Source of the DNA: Bacteroidaceae bacterium
Lineage (GTDB): Bacteria; Bacteroidota; Bacteroidia; Bacteroidales; Bacteroidaceae
Direction of reading: 5' to 3'
Assembly (NCBI GenBank): GCA_016280445.1
Contig: JAEEGS010000062.1
Location: forward strand, 1-48,110
Length of the DNA: 48,110 bases
Shown: piece by piece, positions 47,894-48,110 of the stretch
Numbering within the stretch: position 1 is the first letter of the stretch
Layout: each line of letters starts with the position of its first letter
Position numbers and translations under genes: made by a program
Notes under the pieces: generated by a model
What the model was told of the DNA's origin: nothing
Database searches by the model: none
What the model saw: only the letters and a program-made list of their open reading frames with translations

Positions 47894-48110
47894 ATGGACG
47901 CAAAAAAAGTATTGGAAGACCTTAAGCGTCGCTTTCCAAATGAACCTGAGTATCATCAGGCAGTAGAAGAAGTTCTCGGCACTATCGAGGAAGAGTACAA
48001 CAAGCACCCAGAGTTCGACAAGGTGAACCTCATCGAGCGTCTCTGCATTCCAGATCGTGTATATCAGTTCCGCGTTACTTGGATGGATGACAAGGGTCAG
48101 ATTCAGACCA
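47894..48110 (+). CDS. gdhA: NADP-type glutamate dehydrogenase, N-terminal part (cut by window end)
   Basis: 72 codons of the 5' end are present (M-D-A-K-K-V-L-E-D-L-K-R-R-F-P). The segments E-Y-H-Q-A-V-E-E-V-L, I-E-R-L-C-I-P-D-R-V-Y-Q-F-R-V-T-W and D-D-K-G-Q-I-Q-T are those of the hexameric (about 445-residue) glutamate dehydrogenases that join ammonium to 2-oxoglutarate. The catalytic and nucleotide-binding parts lie outside the window, so coenzyme choice is assumed from the family. Confidence 0.88.
   Translation, partial: MDAKKVLEDLKRRFPNEPEYHQAVEEVLGTIEEEYNKHPEFDKVNLIERLCIPDRVYQFRVTWMDDKGQIQT

Overview
The window looks like a chromosomal segment of a Bacteroidales bacterium, most probably Prevotella or a close relative. 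Four things support this. There is an SprA/Sov translocon protein of the type IX secretion system (T9SS). Several large exported proteins end in the Prevotella-style C-terminal signal (Y-D-L-x-G-R-K-V ... K-G-V-Y-I-K-x-G-K-K-V). Promoters have the Bacteroidetes form TTTG-N19/20-TAnnTTTG. Ribosome binding sites are A-rich, without Shine-Dalgarno sequences. No tRNA, rRNA, insertion sequence or CRISPR array was seen.

Layout. 1-10.1 kb (+): the end of one gene, then four exported multidomain surface proteins. The first two share a duplicated 91-bp leader plus signal peptide. The third has immunoglobulin-like repeats and a dockerin-like module, and the fourth has three cohesin-like modules. 10.4-20 kb (-): an orphan AAA ATPase with palindromic operators, a large secreted putative polysaccharide-degrading enzyme, and a tight lptF/G-family permease - ribBA - aspartate aminotransferase operon. 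20.4-24 kb (+): prfB, a CYTH protein, a VanZ-like protein and an NSS sodium-coupled transporter. 24.2-37.4 kb (-): a GH98 glycoside hydrolase, sprA (2517 codons), and a patatin-like phospholipase with a predicted outer-membrane barrel. 37.5-44.5 kb: an accessory, defence-like block with a DUF4143-type ATPase, an apparently orphan YoeB-like toxin, a two-gene restriction-modification-like system (GIY-YIG + SF2 helicase + adenine methyltransferase in one chain, plus a methyltransferase-like partner), and an unannotated structured RNA with its own promoter and terminator. 44.6-48.1 kb: a palindrome-rich spacer, ruvA, an M24B aminopeptidase P, and the start of glutamate dehydrogenase.

How it fits together. 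SprA forms the T9SS channel, and five of the large proteins here carry a C-terminal signal that would make them T9SS cargo. In several Bacteroidetes ruvA lies next to sprA; here about 10 kb with an accessory character separates them.

The less explained content is mostly non-coding. It comprises (i) three tandem-palindrome arrays of different sequence but the same design (15-17 bp palindrome, 6-7 nt spacer, 21/23/24 bp period); (ii) a family of long hairpins made of short purine-rich tandem repeats at gene ends; (iii) a candidate structured RNA of about 230 nt beside the restriction-modification genes; and (iv) a duplicated leader/signal-peptide cassette that abuts the stop codons of the preceding genes. 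All functional calls come from reading the sequence; no database search was run.
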